A DNA stretch of 64,000 nucleotides. It comes from an uncultured Agrobacterium sp. (lineage in GTDB: Bacteria > Pseudomonadota > Alphaproteobacteria > Rhizobiales > Rhizobiaceae). A program made the translations under genes and the position numbers. Where the stretch lies: the NCBI GenBank assembly GCA_913777615.1, contig CAJYTK010000021.1:173037-237036 (forward strand). The letters are read 5' to 3'. Shown piece by piece: positions 36,659-45,167 of this stretch (the stretch's first letter is position 1; each line of letters opens with the position of its first letter). The notes beneath the pieces are model-generated. The model made no database searches and had not been told where the DNA came from. It saw only the letters and a program-made list of their open reading frames with translations.

Positions 36659-37309
36659 AATCTGTCCAGGTGGATTTGGACGCTTGAAGTGCTGTGGACG
36701 GCCTGCTCATCGCCTCTGACGAATTCGATCAGACCGTCGGCCGCGTTGTCAGAATCCTTTGGCAGCCATTGTTTTCACGGATCGCCTTGCGCGAAATCGC
36801 GTTGCTTACCTTCAAATCGAGCTCTGTTGCTCAGTCTGGGTATTTGTCCGCTTCGAAGATGTTGTTGCAGGATAAGCTAGACGCGTGCTTGGCTACACAT
36901 GGCGCCCCTCGATCCAGACACTCGCTAGTGTTCTAGATATTCGGGACTGGAGCCGCTTGCTACGATGTCGCTGGACACGATCATGTCCGGCTTTGTGCCG
37001 ACCATTTAGCACAACCTATCATTCGAGCCCTCGAGGAAGCATCTTTACGGGGTGCAAGGTTTCTGAGCGAATAGGTAGGGAGTACAAGAAGTCACTAAGC
37101 AGCATCGCTTGCCTGTTCTGTTTGCGAACAGGCTGCGGGAAAGCTGACGAAAACGGATAGGGTGTTTATTACGTCATAGCCATTAGAGACGACTTTGGGG
37201 CTGCTTGGATAGCCGGATCGAATAAGGTCATAGGCGCCGTCAGTCTTCTCTACGGAACATTGGCATGGCTTGCCCGTTTTATCGCCAGAAATGTACGGGG
37301 CCTCCATCC
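36659..37309. other. Gene-poor region before the antiporter gene
   Basis: About 650 bases without a supportable gene; short frames here have no family likeness or good starts. An 8-bp perfect hairpin (GCCTGTTC at 37111-37118, GAACAGGC at 37126-37133) lies about 180 bases before the antiporter start and could be a regulatory hairpin or an operator. No T-run follows it. Confidence 0.4.
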
Positions 37310-39583
37310 ATGAAAATCAGAGTGAACTCTGTCCGGCTTAGCCTTTGGGCCTTGCCGACAGTCGGGATGTTAGTGACGTGCGGCGCCGCCTTTGCCGCCG
37401 ATGGAAAATCCCCCGGCCCCTCAGAGGCCTTATTTCTAATCCAGATCATTGTACTTGTGGTCGTCGGGAGATTGCTCGGCGAGGCTATGGTGCGCATTGG
37501 GCAGCCGTCTATCATGGGCCAGATCATCGGCGGTGTCTTGCTAGGTCCTTCAGTATTTGGCCTTGTGTTTCCCGAAGCCCAGTCGACGCTGTTTCCGGAT
37601 GGCGAGGCGCAAAAGGCGATGGCAGACGCCGTTGCTCAACTCGGTATTTTGTTCTTGCTTTTGCTCGCAGGTATGGAAACGGACCTTGGTCTGGCGTTGC
37701 GGCTGCGTCGTGCGGCGGCTGGAGTTTCGCTCTCTGGGATCGTGGTGCCTTTTGCACTCGGTTTTGCTTTGGGGGAGGTCATCCCCGCAAGTCTGTTGCC
37801 TGATCCCGACGCGCGATTGGTCACGTCGCTCTTTCTTGGAACCGCACTGTCGATCTCTTCGGTGAAGATTGTGGCGTCTGTGGTGCGGGAGATGGACTTC
37901 ATGCGCCGTAATGTCGGTCAGTTGATTGTCGCTTCTGCTATTATCGATGACACGATCGGCTGGGTTATCATCGCTGTGACCTTCAGCCTGGCCACGAGTG
38001 GCGTTGTTGATGTTGCAATCCTCGCAAAGAGCGTCATTGGCACGATCGCGTTCATGGCCTTCAGCTTCACGATCGGACGGCGCATCGTTTTTGAGATCAT
38101 TCGATGGGTCAACGATACCTTCAAAAGTGACCTGCCAGTGTTGAGTGCGATTATCGCCATTATGGGTGGCATGGCGATAATCACCAATTTGATCGGTGTT
38201 CACACTGTCTTGGGCGCATTTGTCGCGGGCATTCTCGTCGGTCAATCCCCAATCCTGACACGCCAGATCGAAGGACAGCTACGTGGATTGACGACCGCGC
38301 TGTTCATGCCGGTCTTCTTTGGTCTGACGGGTCTGAATACTGATCTCGGCCTCTTGGCTGACCCATCTATATTGCTTCTGGCGGTAGGACTGATCCTGAT
38401 CGCCAGTCTTGGAAAATTCGGTGGTGCCTTTGTCGGTGCTAAAATGGGTGGGTTCTCCAATCCAGAAGCTATCGCGCTTGGGTGCGGAATGAATGCCCGG
38501 GGATCAACTGAAGTTATTGTCGCTTCCATAGGGCTATCGGTCGGCGTGCTCGACGAACGTCTGTTTTCCGTGATTGTTGCTATGGCAGTCGTAACGACGA
38601 TGGCTATGCCACCCACCTTGCGGTGGGCATTGGCGCGGTTACCGATGCGGGAAGATGAGGAGGATCGCCTGCGGCTTGAATCCTTCGAGGAAAAAAGCTT
38701 CCTGTCCAATTTCGAGCGTATCCTGCTTGCGGTCGACCATTCAGCCAGCAGCGATCTTGCTGCCCGCATCGCTGGACATTTCGCTGCCGTGCGCAAGATG
38801 CCAATTACCGTTCTGGATGTCTTGGACGAACCCGGCGATGGTCGAGCTGACGAATTGGCGGGACGTATGCCGGACAGTCGCGCGAAAGAGGTCAGCGAGC
38901 GCGTGCAGAGCACTGCTGATGCGGCCCTGCAAATGGACGACGTCAAGCAAGCTTCGGCCGATGGCGAGGTCCATGTTACGATCCGAGCAAAGGACGGAGA
39001 ACTGGACGACATCCTGTCGGAGACTGCAGACAAAGGCCATGACATGATGTTCGTGGGCGTTGAGCCGAGCACTGCCGAGGGCGGTGGGTACGGTGGTCGT
39101 CACACAACGATGGTGGATGCATTCGGCGGGACGACGGCGATTGTTTCGGCTCGAGGACATCTTCCAGAAGCGGATACTCAACTGCGTATACTTGTACCTG
39201 TCAGCGGGACAGAGCGTTCGCTGAACGCAGCAGAGTTTGCATTTGTCATCGCAAAGGCTACCGGCGGATCGATCGCTGCAGTGTATTTCAAGGATCCTGC
39301 ACAGGCAGCGTCTCTGTCAAGAGTGAGTGACACGAGTGGTGTCCAGCAATCGGCGTTCGAGCAACTTGACCAAATTGCAGAGTTCTACGGTCTGCCATTG
39401 GAGAAGGTCACGTCGCAGCAAGCATCACCGGAGTTGGCCATACTTAAGCATGCTCGAAGAGGCCGCTTTAATCTGATCATTTTGGGGGTCAACAGGCGGG
39501 CAGGCACTGACCTTTCGTACGGCACTGTTGCTGACACGCTCTTGGAAACCGCCGACCGCTCGGTCGTCTTTGTCGAAATTTGA
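37310..39583 (+). CDS. CPA2-family monovalent cation:proton antiporter with C-terminal universal stress protein domain
   Basis: About 757 residues. A probable signal peptide (MKIRVNSVRLSLWALPTVGML to AFAADG) precedes 12 membrane helices of the Na+/H+ exchanger type. Typical segments are GQPSIMGQIIGGVLLGPSVFG, the ASAIIDDTIGWVI acidic pair, and GCGMNARGSTEVIVASIGL. The C-terminal 300 residues are soluble and resemble universal stress protein (Usp) domains, with ILLAVDHSASSDLAARIAGHF and LRILVPVSGTERSLNAAEFAF, that is, two Usp-like repeats, the last ending FNLIILGVNRRAG. It probably exchanges K+ or Na+ for protons under control of a nucleotide bound by the Usp part. ATG 37310 is chosen over 37265 because it gives a clean signal peptide. 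Confidence 0.88.
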   Translation: MKIRVNSVRLSLWALPTVGMLVTCGAAFAADGKSPGPSEALFLIQIIVLVVVGRLLGEAMVRIGQPSIMGQIIGGVLLGPSVFGLVFPEAQSTLFPDGEAQKAMADAVAQLGILFLLLLAGMETDLGLALRLRRAAAGVSLSGIVVPFALGFALGEVIPASLLPDPDARLVTSLFLGTALSISSVKIVASVVREMDFMRRNVGQLIVASAIIDDTIGWVIIAVTFSLATSGVVDVAILAKSVIGTIAFMAFSFTIGRRIVFEIIRWVNDTFKSDLPVLSAIIAIMGGMAIITNLIGVHTVLGAFVAGILVGQSPILTRQIEGQLRGLTTALFMPVFFGLTGLNTDLGLLADPSILLLAVGLILIASLGKFGGAFVGAKMGGFSNPEAIALGCGMNARGSTEVIVASIGLSVGVLDERLFSVIVAMAVVTTMAMPPTLRWALARLPMREDEEDRLRLESFEEKSFLSNFERILLAVDHSASSDLAARIAGHFAAVRKMPITVLDVLDEPGDGRADELAGRMPDSRAKEVSERVQSTADAALQMDDVKQASADGEVHVTIRAKDGELDDILSETADKGHDMMFVGVEPSTAEGGGYGGRHTTMVDAFGGTTAIVSARGHLPEADTQLRILVPVSGTERSLNAAEFAFVIAKATGGSIAAVYFKDPAQAASLSRVSDTSGVQQSAFEQLDQIAEFYGLPLEKVTSQQASPELAILKHARRGRFNLIILGVNRRAGTDLSYGTVADTLLETADRSVVFVEI

Positions 39584-39778
39584 TGGCCCTATTCCTAGGA
39601 ACAGAAATCGCTCAGAATGACACTCCTTCCGCGATAAAGGAGATCATCCTCGCGCGTCATAACACGGGACACTGATCAGAATGCGTGACACAGGGGCGCG
39701 AAGCTCGGCAGGCGGACATCCTTGCTTGCGTGACAGATGCGAGCCGCTGTGTCACTTTCTGCTGTCTAGAGAGCGAAA

Positions 39779-40180
39779 TTATTGAAAGCTTGTCGGTGAG
39801 CGGTAGCTGAAACTCGGATTGTCAGACCCCAACTCGAAGACTGCGCCTGTGAAAAAATTCGGTGTTCCGTCCACGTCTTTGATACACCGGCCGAAGGCGC
39901 CGAGCCTTAATAGGCCTGATCGTCTTGTGACCCTGAAGGATATTGTGCCGAATAATCCATCAAGAATGGAGGCATGGGTCCGCTCGGCGACAATTTCTCT
40001 ATCCTCTTGCAGGATTTTGGACAAAAGGGTCTCGATGTCGATTCCAGCAGCAAGTTTGTCTGGATCAAACCCGTAGAGATAAGAGTAGTACTCATCGCCA
40101 ACGAGGCTGTTTCGAGACAGATCCCACGTGTACATACCGAGCTTCGCACCATTCAATTGAAGCCACATATCGTTTGCCAA
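39779..40180 (-). CDS. Single PAS-domain protein
   Basis: A 133-residue protein made of one PAS fold of the PAS_3 type: GAKLGMYTWDLSRNSLVGDEYYSYLYGFDPDKLAAG, EDREIVAERTHASIL, FRVTRRSGLLRLGAFGRCIKDVDGTPNFFTGAVFEL. No kinase, GGDEF or HTH domain is attached; the protein ends soon after the PAS core. It may be the remnant N terminus of a larger sensor kinase or a free-standing sensor. No partner response regulator is adjacent. The codon pattern fits coding, but the start is not well supported. Confidence 0.6.
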   Translation of the reverse strand: MANDMWLQLNGAKLGMYTWDLSRNSLVGDEYYSYLYGFDPDKLAAGIDIETLLSKILQEDREIVAERTHASILDGLFGTISFRVTRRSGLLRLGAFGRCIKDVDGTPNFFTGAVFELGSDNPSFSYRSPTSFQ

Positions 40181-40229
40181 CTCTGCCCCCAGCGGTAGTC
40201 GTTACAGTTTTTTACAATATACTAGAACA

Positions 40230-40955
40230 TTATTCGCACACTACACTCTTTCGACACATGGACTGTGCAAGGATCTGTAAACAAGAATGCCTGCAGGCGG
40301 ACACGGGCCAGATGCTGGTGTCGCTGCGTAGTTGAAGCCAAATCATTCCTGGCGTCGCTGACGGCGAGGTTACATTCGAGCTGAAGAATTCCTGCCTGCT
40401 GGCGAAGCTCTGGCTCTGCAAGCGTAGACTTTTCGCCAGTAGTTCGAAAACGCTTTTTTGGCTCCTCACAAACCACGCGACTTTCTCTTCGAAGGAGGCA
40501 GCCGTCATTGCTTCAGCCGGCGTCAACGTAGCGTCGGCCAGCCGTTTCCTAGCCCGTGGGACATCTCTTGTATCGATCCTTGCGCCGATCTCCATTCTTT
40601 CGAGAATTTCCTGACGTGCCTGCTGCTCAGCAGCGACCAGAGCTTTGACGCCGCGGCACGATGCTCGCGTGTTGCGAAGAACGAGCTGCGAGCCTTTAAG
40701 GGGCTTCGCGTCCCATGTAGGTCGATAGCTCGATGACAGACAAATTACATCGAGCCCTAGGAAGGCTTTCACTTCCGCGGCAAACACGATTTCCCTCAGC
40801 CTCTCTCCCGTCATCGCCAAGACAAGTTCGGTTATCTGACGCTGCAGTTCGGCAATCCGTTTTACCGCGAGTGGAAGCGCCTGCGCCTTTAGTCCGATGT
40901 CTGCCAATGGAGTTGCTCCATTCTTGAGACGTCCATAAGACATCGGACCCTTCAT
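40230..40955 (-). CDS. Hypothetical protein, possibly a decayed gene
   Basis: A 241-codon frame I do not recognise. The middle part looks coding and helical (AVKRIAELQRQITELVLAMTGERLREIVFAAEVKAFLGLDV; ARQEILERMEIGARIDTRDVPRARKRLADATLTPAEAMTAASFEEKVAWFV), while the last 60 residues look random. Just there a second minus-strand frame (40222-40476, with LAEPELRQQAGILQLECNLAVSDARNDLAST) looks better, as if a frameshift had occurred around 40480. It is isolated between the PAS gene and a sugar ABC ATPase. It is reported as a low-confidence gene or pseudogene. Confidence 0.3.
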   Translation of the reverse strand: MKGPMSYGRLKNGATPLADIGLKAQALPLAVKRIAELQRQITELVLAMTGERLREIVFAAEVKAFLGLDVICLSSSYRPTWDAKPLKGSQLVLRNTRASCRGVKALVAAEQQARQEILERMEIGARIDTRDVPRARKRLADATLTPAEAMTAASFEEKVAWFVRSQKSVFELLAKSLRLQSQSFASRQEFFSSNVTSPSATPGMIWLQLRSDTSIWPVSACRHSCLQILAQSMCRKSVVCE

Positions 40956-41045
40956 GGCCGGTGAAGCGATCGCTAAAATGCGAACGCCGGTGAACGTTCT
41001 GAGGACGGCGGTAAGCTCGGTATGTGGCTCCGTCGGTTAGCGCTC

Positions 41046-42119
41046 TCACACCGGATTTATCCTGCGGCCCGTCTTAGGATCAAAAAGATGAAGACTTTCG
41101 GTGCGCACTCGGAAATGTAACGTCTCACCAACATTCACGTCACTCGTTCGAGGGAACTCCGCGCAGAGCATCTTCGAATGACCGATCTCCACGTAGCCAT
41201 ACGTCTGACTGCCCAAGCGTTCTGCAACTACTAACTCTCCGGTTACCCAGGCGTCTTCCTCAGAACACTGTATAAGGTCTTCAGGCCGAATGCCGACCAC
41301 GATCTGACCGTCGATCCTGCCGTAACCAACCGCATCATCTAGGTGGATCGACTTGTTGAGTAAAGTGAGCAGGCCACGAGCAAGGCTCGCAGGAAGGGTA
41401 TTCATAGTCGGGCTGCCGATAAAGCGGGCGACAAACAAGCTTGCTGGTCTGTGATACAAATCCAGAGGTTTGCCGATTTGCTCGATAAGGCCAGCATTCA
41501 TCACAACGATGCGGTCCGCTAATGTCATCGCCTCCACTTGATCGTGCGTAACGTAAATGGTGGTCGCCTTCATGCGATGATGGAGCTTAGCAATCTCAAG
41601 CCGCATCTCGACACGGAGCGCTGCGTCAAGATTGGACAATGGCTCGTCAAAAAGAAACGCGGCAGGTTCCCGGACAATTGCTCGACCCATAGCGACGCGT
41701 TGGCGCTGACCACCGGAAAGCTGCGCAGGGCGGCGGTCCAAATAGTCTGTGATCTTGAGGATATCAGCCGCGTGAGAAACACGGTGACCGATTTCCTCGT
41801 CTTTGCTGCCACGCATCTTCAGACCGAAAGACATATTGTCTCTCACGCTCATGTGTGGATAAAGCGCGTAGTCCTGGAAAACCATTGCGATGTTGCGTTC
41901 TGCAGGCGGCAGACGATTTACTGCCCGTCCTTCAATGTGCAACTCCCCACCGGAAATCTCCTCCAGTCCGGCAATCATTCGAAGAAGGGTGGATTTTCCG
42001 CATCCGGACGGGCCAACCAAGACGAGAAATTCGCCGCTTTCAATATCAATATCGATGTCGTGAATGACTTTTAGACTGCCATAAGACTTCTGGATTTCCT
42101 TCAGCGCAATTTCGGCCAC
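41046..42119 (-). CDS. Sugar ABC transporter ATP-binding protein (UgpC/MsmK type)
   Basis: A 357-residue carbohydrate-uptake type 1 ATPase. Walker A is VGPSGCGKSTLLRMIAGL, the signature LSGGQRQRVAMGRAI, Walker B AFLFDEPLSNLDAALR. The C-terminal TOBE/OB regulatory domain covers about 240-357 (VVGIRPEDL..., LHLFDPKTGRRI). The start is GTG 42119, with GGAGG five bases upstream; a longer frame to 42302 runs across the operator and into the GntR gene and is rejected. It is transcribed divergently from the binding-protein and permease genes it most likely energises. Confidence 0.92.
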   Translation of the reverse strand: MAEIALKEIQKSYGSLKVIHDIDIDIESGEFLVLVGPSGCGKSTLLRMIAGLEEISGGELHIEGRAVNRLPPAERNIAMVFQDYALYPHMSVRDNMSFGLKMRGSKDEEIGHRVSHAADILKITDYLDRRPAQLSGGQRQRVAMGRAIVREPAAFLFDEPLSNLDAALRVEMRLEIAKLHHRMKATTIYVTHDQVEAMTLADRIVVMNAGLIEQIGKPLDLYHRPASLFVARFIGSPTMNTLPASLARGLLTLLNKSIHLDDAVGYGRIDGQIVVGIRPEDLIQCSEEDAWVTGELVVAERLGSQTYGYVEIGHSKMLCAEFPRTSDVNVGETLHFRVRTESLHLFDPKTGRRINPV

Positions 42120-42153
42120 GTTTTCCTCCCTGGTCGCAACTTCGTGCTTGACG

Positions 42154-42183
42154 ATCATTATCGATGTCAATATCGATAATGAT
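42154..42183. promoter_or_regulatory. Perfect 12-bp inverted repeat, probable GntR operator
   Basis: ATCATTATCGAT (42154-42165) and ATCGATAATGAT (42172-42183) are perfect inverted repeats with the six-base spacer GTCAAT. The site lies in the 100-base divergent region between the ATPase gene and the GntR gene, ideal for controlling both directions. The dyad symmetry and placement mark it as an operator, most simply for the GntR/FCD regulator next door. Confidence 0.8.
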
Positions 42184-42219
42184 AAGTTCATCGATACGCA
42201 ACAGCGCAGGCACATTCGG

Positions 42220-42897
42220 ATGGCATATTTTCCACCCAGGCAAACCGCGACGAAATCCCTCAAATCCAGCGCAGCGTTTGACACGCTGAAACGGGACATC
42301 ATGCTTGGCGTGCTTGAACCGGGAACGGGATTGACCGAACTCGATCTTGCGACGCACTTTCAATGCAGTCAGGGCACTGTGCGCGAAGCCTTGTTGCAGT
42401 TGCAGGAAGAGGGCCTTGTGCTTCGAAAGGGTCGTCGGGGCACGCAGGTTTCCGAGTGTACCGCTGACGAGGCAATCGAAATGTTTCGGCTGCGGCAGCA
42501 GATCGAGGGTAGCGGCATTGCCAGGATGATGCGCGCTCCGAGCCGAACCCTGGTCAAAGACCTTGAGGACCTGTTGAGCAAAATGTTGGATGCCGCGGAC
42601 GCTGCCGACGAACTGGAGCTTGCAGCTGTCGACCGTGATTTTCATCGTCGTATCTTCGAGGATGCCAATCTGCCCGCCCTCGATCCCATTCTTCATCGCT
42701 GCCTGGTTCATAATCATCGGTTCAAGATTTCGCGTAGCCCGATGTCGCGCGACTTGAAGGCAACCGCACTGCGTCACCGCAGCATCATCGAGTCTATCGA
42801 AAGCGGTGACGCGCGGCGCGCAGCCGCTTCCATGCATCACCACATTGCAACGATCGTCGATTTTGGTCCTGAGGTATTTCCGGAGAGCGTTCAGTGA
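42220..42897 (+). CDS. GntR family regulator (FCD domain)
   Basis: A 225-residue FadR-subfamily regulator. The winged HTH covers about 12-75 (FDTLKRDIMLGVLEPGTGLTELDLATHFQCSQGTVREALLQLQEEGLVLRKGRRGTQV). The FCD ligand domain covers about 85-215, with the Asp/His metal site suggested by VDRDFHRRIFE and ALRHRSIIESIESGD. ATG 42220 is used; the upstream in-frame start at 42148 lies before the operator. It opens the operon with the esterase (GTGA overlap) and importer genes. Its ligand is likely a carboxylate or sugar acid, as usual for the FCD group. Confidence 0.92.
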   Translation: MAYFPPRQTATKSLKSSAAFDTLKRDIMLGVLEPGTGLTELDLATHFQCSQGTVREALLQLQEEGLVLRKGRRGTQVSECTADEAIEMFRLRQQIEGSGIARMMRAPSRTLVKDLEDLLSKMLDAADAADELELAAVDRDFHRRIFEDANLPALDPILHRCLVHNHRFKISRSPMSRDLKATALRHRSIIESIESGDARRAAASMHHHIATIVDFGPEVFPESVQ

Positions 42898-43874
42898 GCG
42901 CCGCCCAGGTGCTATCGGGTGCGTTGTCGGCAGAGACCGCTGCTTTGATGGCAAAGACGCTGGCGGAGCTTGGCCCGTTACCAGACCCAACGACGTTGGC
43001 GGCTAGAGAGGGAAGGGCCCAGGCGGCGTTCGCGAGCGCGCGTTGCAATGTCGATCTGCCGCCGATGCAGAGCGTCTCGGAAGTCTGGGTCGATGAAGAT
43101 CAAGAACTTGGTGCCGCCCGCTGTCGCTTGAAAATTCTGGTGCCGAAAGGTGCTGGGCGCGGAGCAATCCTGTTCGTACATGGCGGAGGCTTCGCATTCG
43201 GTTCTCCGGAGACGCACGAGCGCTGTGCACGAGTCCTTGCGATTGAAAGCGGGATGCCTGTGGTGTTGCCGGACTACCGGCTTGCGCCCGAATGTCCGTT
43301 TCCTGCAGGTCTGAAGGACGTGGTATCGGCACTCCGTCACGTCTTTAGCACAACATCTGCTTTCGGAGTTTGCCGTGGCCCTTTGCTAGTAGCTGGCGAC
43401 TCCGCGGGTGCCAATCTCGCATTGGCAGCCATGCTGCACGAAGAGCAGGATGGACGGCCACTCCCAGACGGTGGGCTGCTGTTCTACGGGAACTATGCGT
43501 GTTCATTCGAGACGGCCTCCTACATGCGCTTCAGCGAAGGGCCCGGACTGACGCGTGGCAAGATGCAGCGTTATTGGGGCTTCTATGCCGGGGGGGAGAA
43601 GATCGAAGCTGACCCTTTGGCATGTCCGCTCGTCGCAACCGATCTGCAACTGTCATCGCTGCCGCCTCTTCATTTGATGGCCGCGGAGGTTGACCCTCTT
43701 CTGTCGGACACGCTGGCTCTTAGCGAGCGTCTTCAATCGCTTGGTCGCAGCGATGAGTTGTTGATCATCCCGGGCGTGATTCACGGCTTTTTGCAGAACA
43801 CATCCGAGCTGTCTGCCGCGCGGGAGGCGTTGGCGGCAGCGGGCAGTGCAGCTAGGCGACTAACCAGCCGCTAA
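42894..43874 (+). CDS. Alpha/beta hydrolase, HSL-type esterase
   Basis: A 326-residue family IV (hormone-sensitive lipase-like) esterase with an intact active site: oxyanion hole HGGG (96-99), nucleophile Ser170 in GDSAG, Asp267 in EVDPLLSDT, His297 in IHGFL. There is no signal peptide, so it is cytoplasmic. GTG 42894 overlaps the GntR stop and has GGAGAG eight bases before it. Being inside a sugar uptake operon suggests that it removes an acyl group from the imported compound, which is inference. It contrasts with the active-site-less hydrolase at 20624. Confidence 0.9.
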   Translation: MSAAQVLSGALSAETAALMAKTLAELGPLPDPTTLAAREGRAQAAFASARCNVDLPPMQSVSEVWVDEDQELGAARCRLKILVPKGAGRGAILFVHGGGFAFGSPETHERCARVLAIESGMPVVLPDYRLAPECPFPAGLKDVVSALRHVFSTTSAFGVCRGPLLVAGDSAGANLALAAMLHEEQDGRPLPDGGLLFYGNYACSFETASYMRFSEGPGLTRGKMQRYWGFYAGGEKIEADPLACPLVATDLQLSSLPPLHLMAAEVDPLLSDTLALSERLQSLGRSDELLIIPGVIHGFLQNTSELSAAREALAAAGSAARRLTSR

Positions 43875-43901
43875 AACAAAACAAACCTGGAGGAGGAAGG
43901 C

Positions 43902-45101
43902 ATGAAATTTCTGAAAGCAATGGCGCTCGGCGCTGCACTGGCGGCGTCGGCGGCGCTATCCCAGGCAAAGGCGGAAACGGTCCGCTTTTGGTATCACTTC
44001 GACAATCCAGCCAACCCGATGGCTGACCTGGTCAAAAAGTTCGAAGCAGCCAATCCGGGCATTACAATTCAGGCCGAGAATGTCCCGTGGAACAGCTATT
44101 ACGATAATCTATACACGTCGCTTGTGGGCGGTAACGCACCTGATGCCGCGATGGTGAAGCTTTTCGCTCAACCGCGTCTCGTCGAAATGGGCGCGCTTGA
44201 GCCGATCGGCGACAAGATCGATGCCTGGAAAGGCAAAGCCGATCTTCTCGATAACGTACTCGAACTGAACAAGGGGCCGGACGGCACTCAATATTATCTG
44301 CCTATCCAGTATGTCGCTCTTTATCTCTATTATCGGAGCGATCTTTTTCAGGCGGCTGGTCTGCAGCCACCCAAGACCTGCGAAGATTTCAGAAACGCCG
44401 CTATCAAGCTGACAAAGGCACCTGACACCTATGGATTTGGCCTGCGCGGCGGCAAGGGAGGCTGGGATCAGTGGGGCGCGTTTGTCTTTTCTCAGGGAGC
44501 AGAACTGAAGCCAGGCGGCCTGATCAAGCCCGAGGCGATTGCGGCCAATCAGTGGGTGATCGACCTCTTCCAGAAGGACAAGGTAATTCCGCCATCCGCC
44601 CCCAATGATGGGTTCCAGGAAATCATTGCAGCTTTCAAATCGGGCAAAACGGCGATGACGATCCACCACATCGGTTCATCGAAGGATCTCGTTGCTGCGC
44701 TGGGCGATAAGGTATCCGCGGTGCCCGTTCCGAAGTGTGGCAACGGTCAGTGGACGTCCTATGGCGACGAGTCTCTTGCGATCTTCTCCAGTTCCTCAGT
44801 CAAGGACGCAGCCTGGAAGTGGATTTCATTTCTCGCAGAGGGTGAGAACAACGTCGCTTTCAATAGCGCCACTGGCCAGATGACCGTGACCAAGAGCGGT
44901 TCGGCGAATTGGAAGCTTCACGAGCGCCGCTTCGTTGATGCGACGGTCCAATCGCTGCCGTTTGCGAAGGTACTGCCCCAAACCTCGAATGTTTCCGAAT
45001 TCGTCAATAGCGCGTGGCAGACGAATATGCAGCAGGCGCTGACGGGGCAGGTAACCTCTCAGCAGATGATGGAGCAGCTGCAGGCGCTTTTCGCTGAGTA
45101 G
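43902..45101 (+). CDS. Extracellular sugar-binding protein of a CUT1 ABC transporter
   Basis: A 399-residue family 1 solute-binding protein. The signal peptide is MKFLKAMALGAALAASAAL to SQAKA, then ETVRFWYHFDNPANPMADLVKKFEAANPGITIQAENVPWNSYYDNL, the classic start of glycerol-3-phosphate/oligosaccharide-binding proteins. GGAGGAGG precedes ATG 43902. It follows the esterase by 27 bases and is followed by a terminator-like hairpin before the permeases. The ligand is not readable. Confidence 0.93.
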   Translation: MKFLKAMALGAALAASAALSQAKAETVRFWYHFDNPANPMADLVKKFEAANPGITIQAENVPWNSYYDNLYTSLVGGNAPDAAMVKLFAQPRLVEMGALEPIGDKIDAWKGKADLLDNVLELNKGPDGTQYYLPIQYVALYLYYRSDLFQAAGLQPPKTCEDFRNAAIKLTKAPDTYGFGLRGGKGGWDQWGAFVFSQGAELKPGGLIKPEAIAANQWVIDLFQKDKVIPPSAPNDGFQEIIAAFKSGKTAMTIHHIGSSKDLVAALGDKVSAVPVPKCGNGQWTSYGDESLAIFSSSSVKDAAWKWISFLAEGENNVAFNSATGQMTVTKSGSANWKLHERRFVDATVQSLPFAKVLPQTSNVSEFVNSAWQTNMQQALTGQVTSQQMMEQLQALFAE

Positions 45102-45117
45102 TAGCCGCCACCTCCTT

Positions 45118-45139
45118 GCCCCGACAACTGTGTCGGGGC
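45118..45139 (+). terminator. Attenuating hairpin after the sugar-binding protein gene
   Basis: GCCCCGACA (45118-45126) pairs with TGTCGGGGC (45131-45139) around the tetraloop ACTG, followed by TTCTT. It lies in the 66-base gap between binding-protein and permease genes. The short T-run suggests partial termination, giving more binding protein than permease. Confidence 0.75.
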
Positions 45140-45167
45140 TTCTTCCCGGCAATGAAACGGACGCAGT

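Noticed and set aside
37095-37307. 70-codon minus-strand frame before the antiporter
   Set aside because: Overlaps the promoter region; no ribosome site, no domain.
40230-40955. TolC-like outer-membrane factor for the RND pump
   Set aside because: The helical text with ELRQQAGILQLE suggested an outer-membrane efflux protein at first, but length, lack of signal peptide and the broken frame do not support it.
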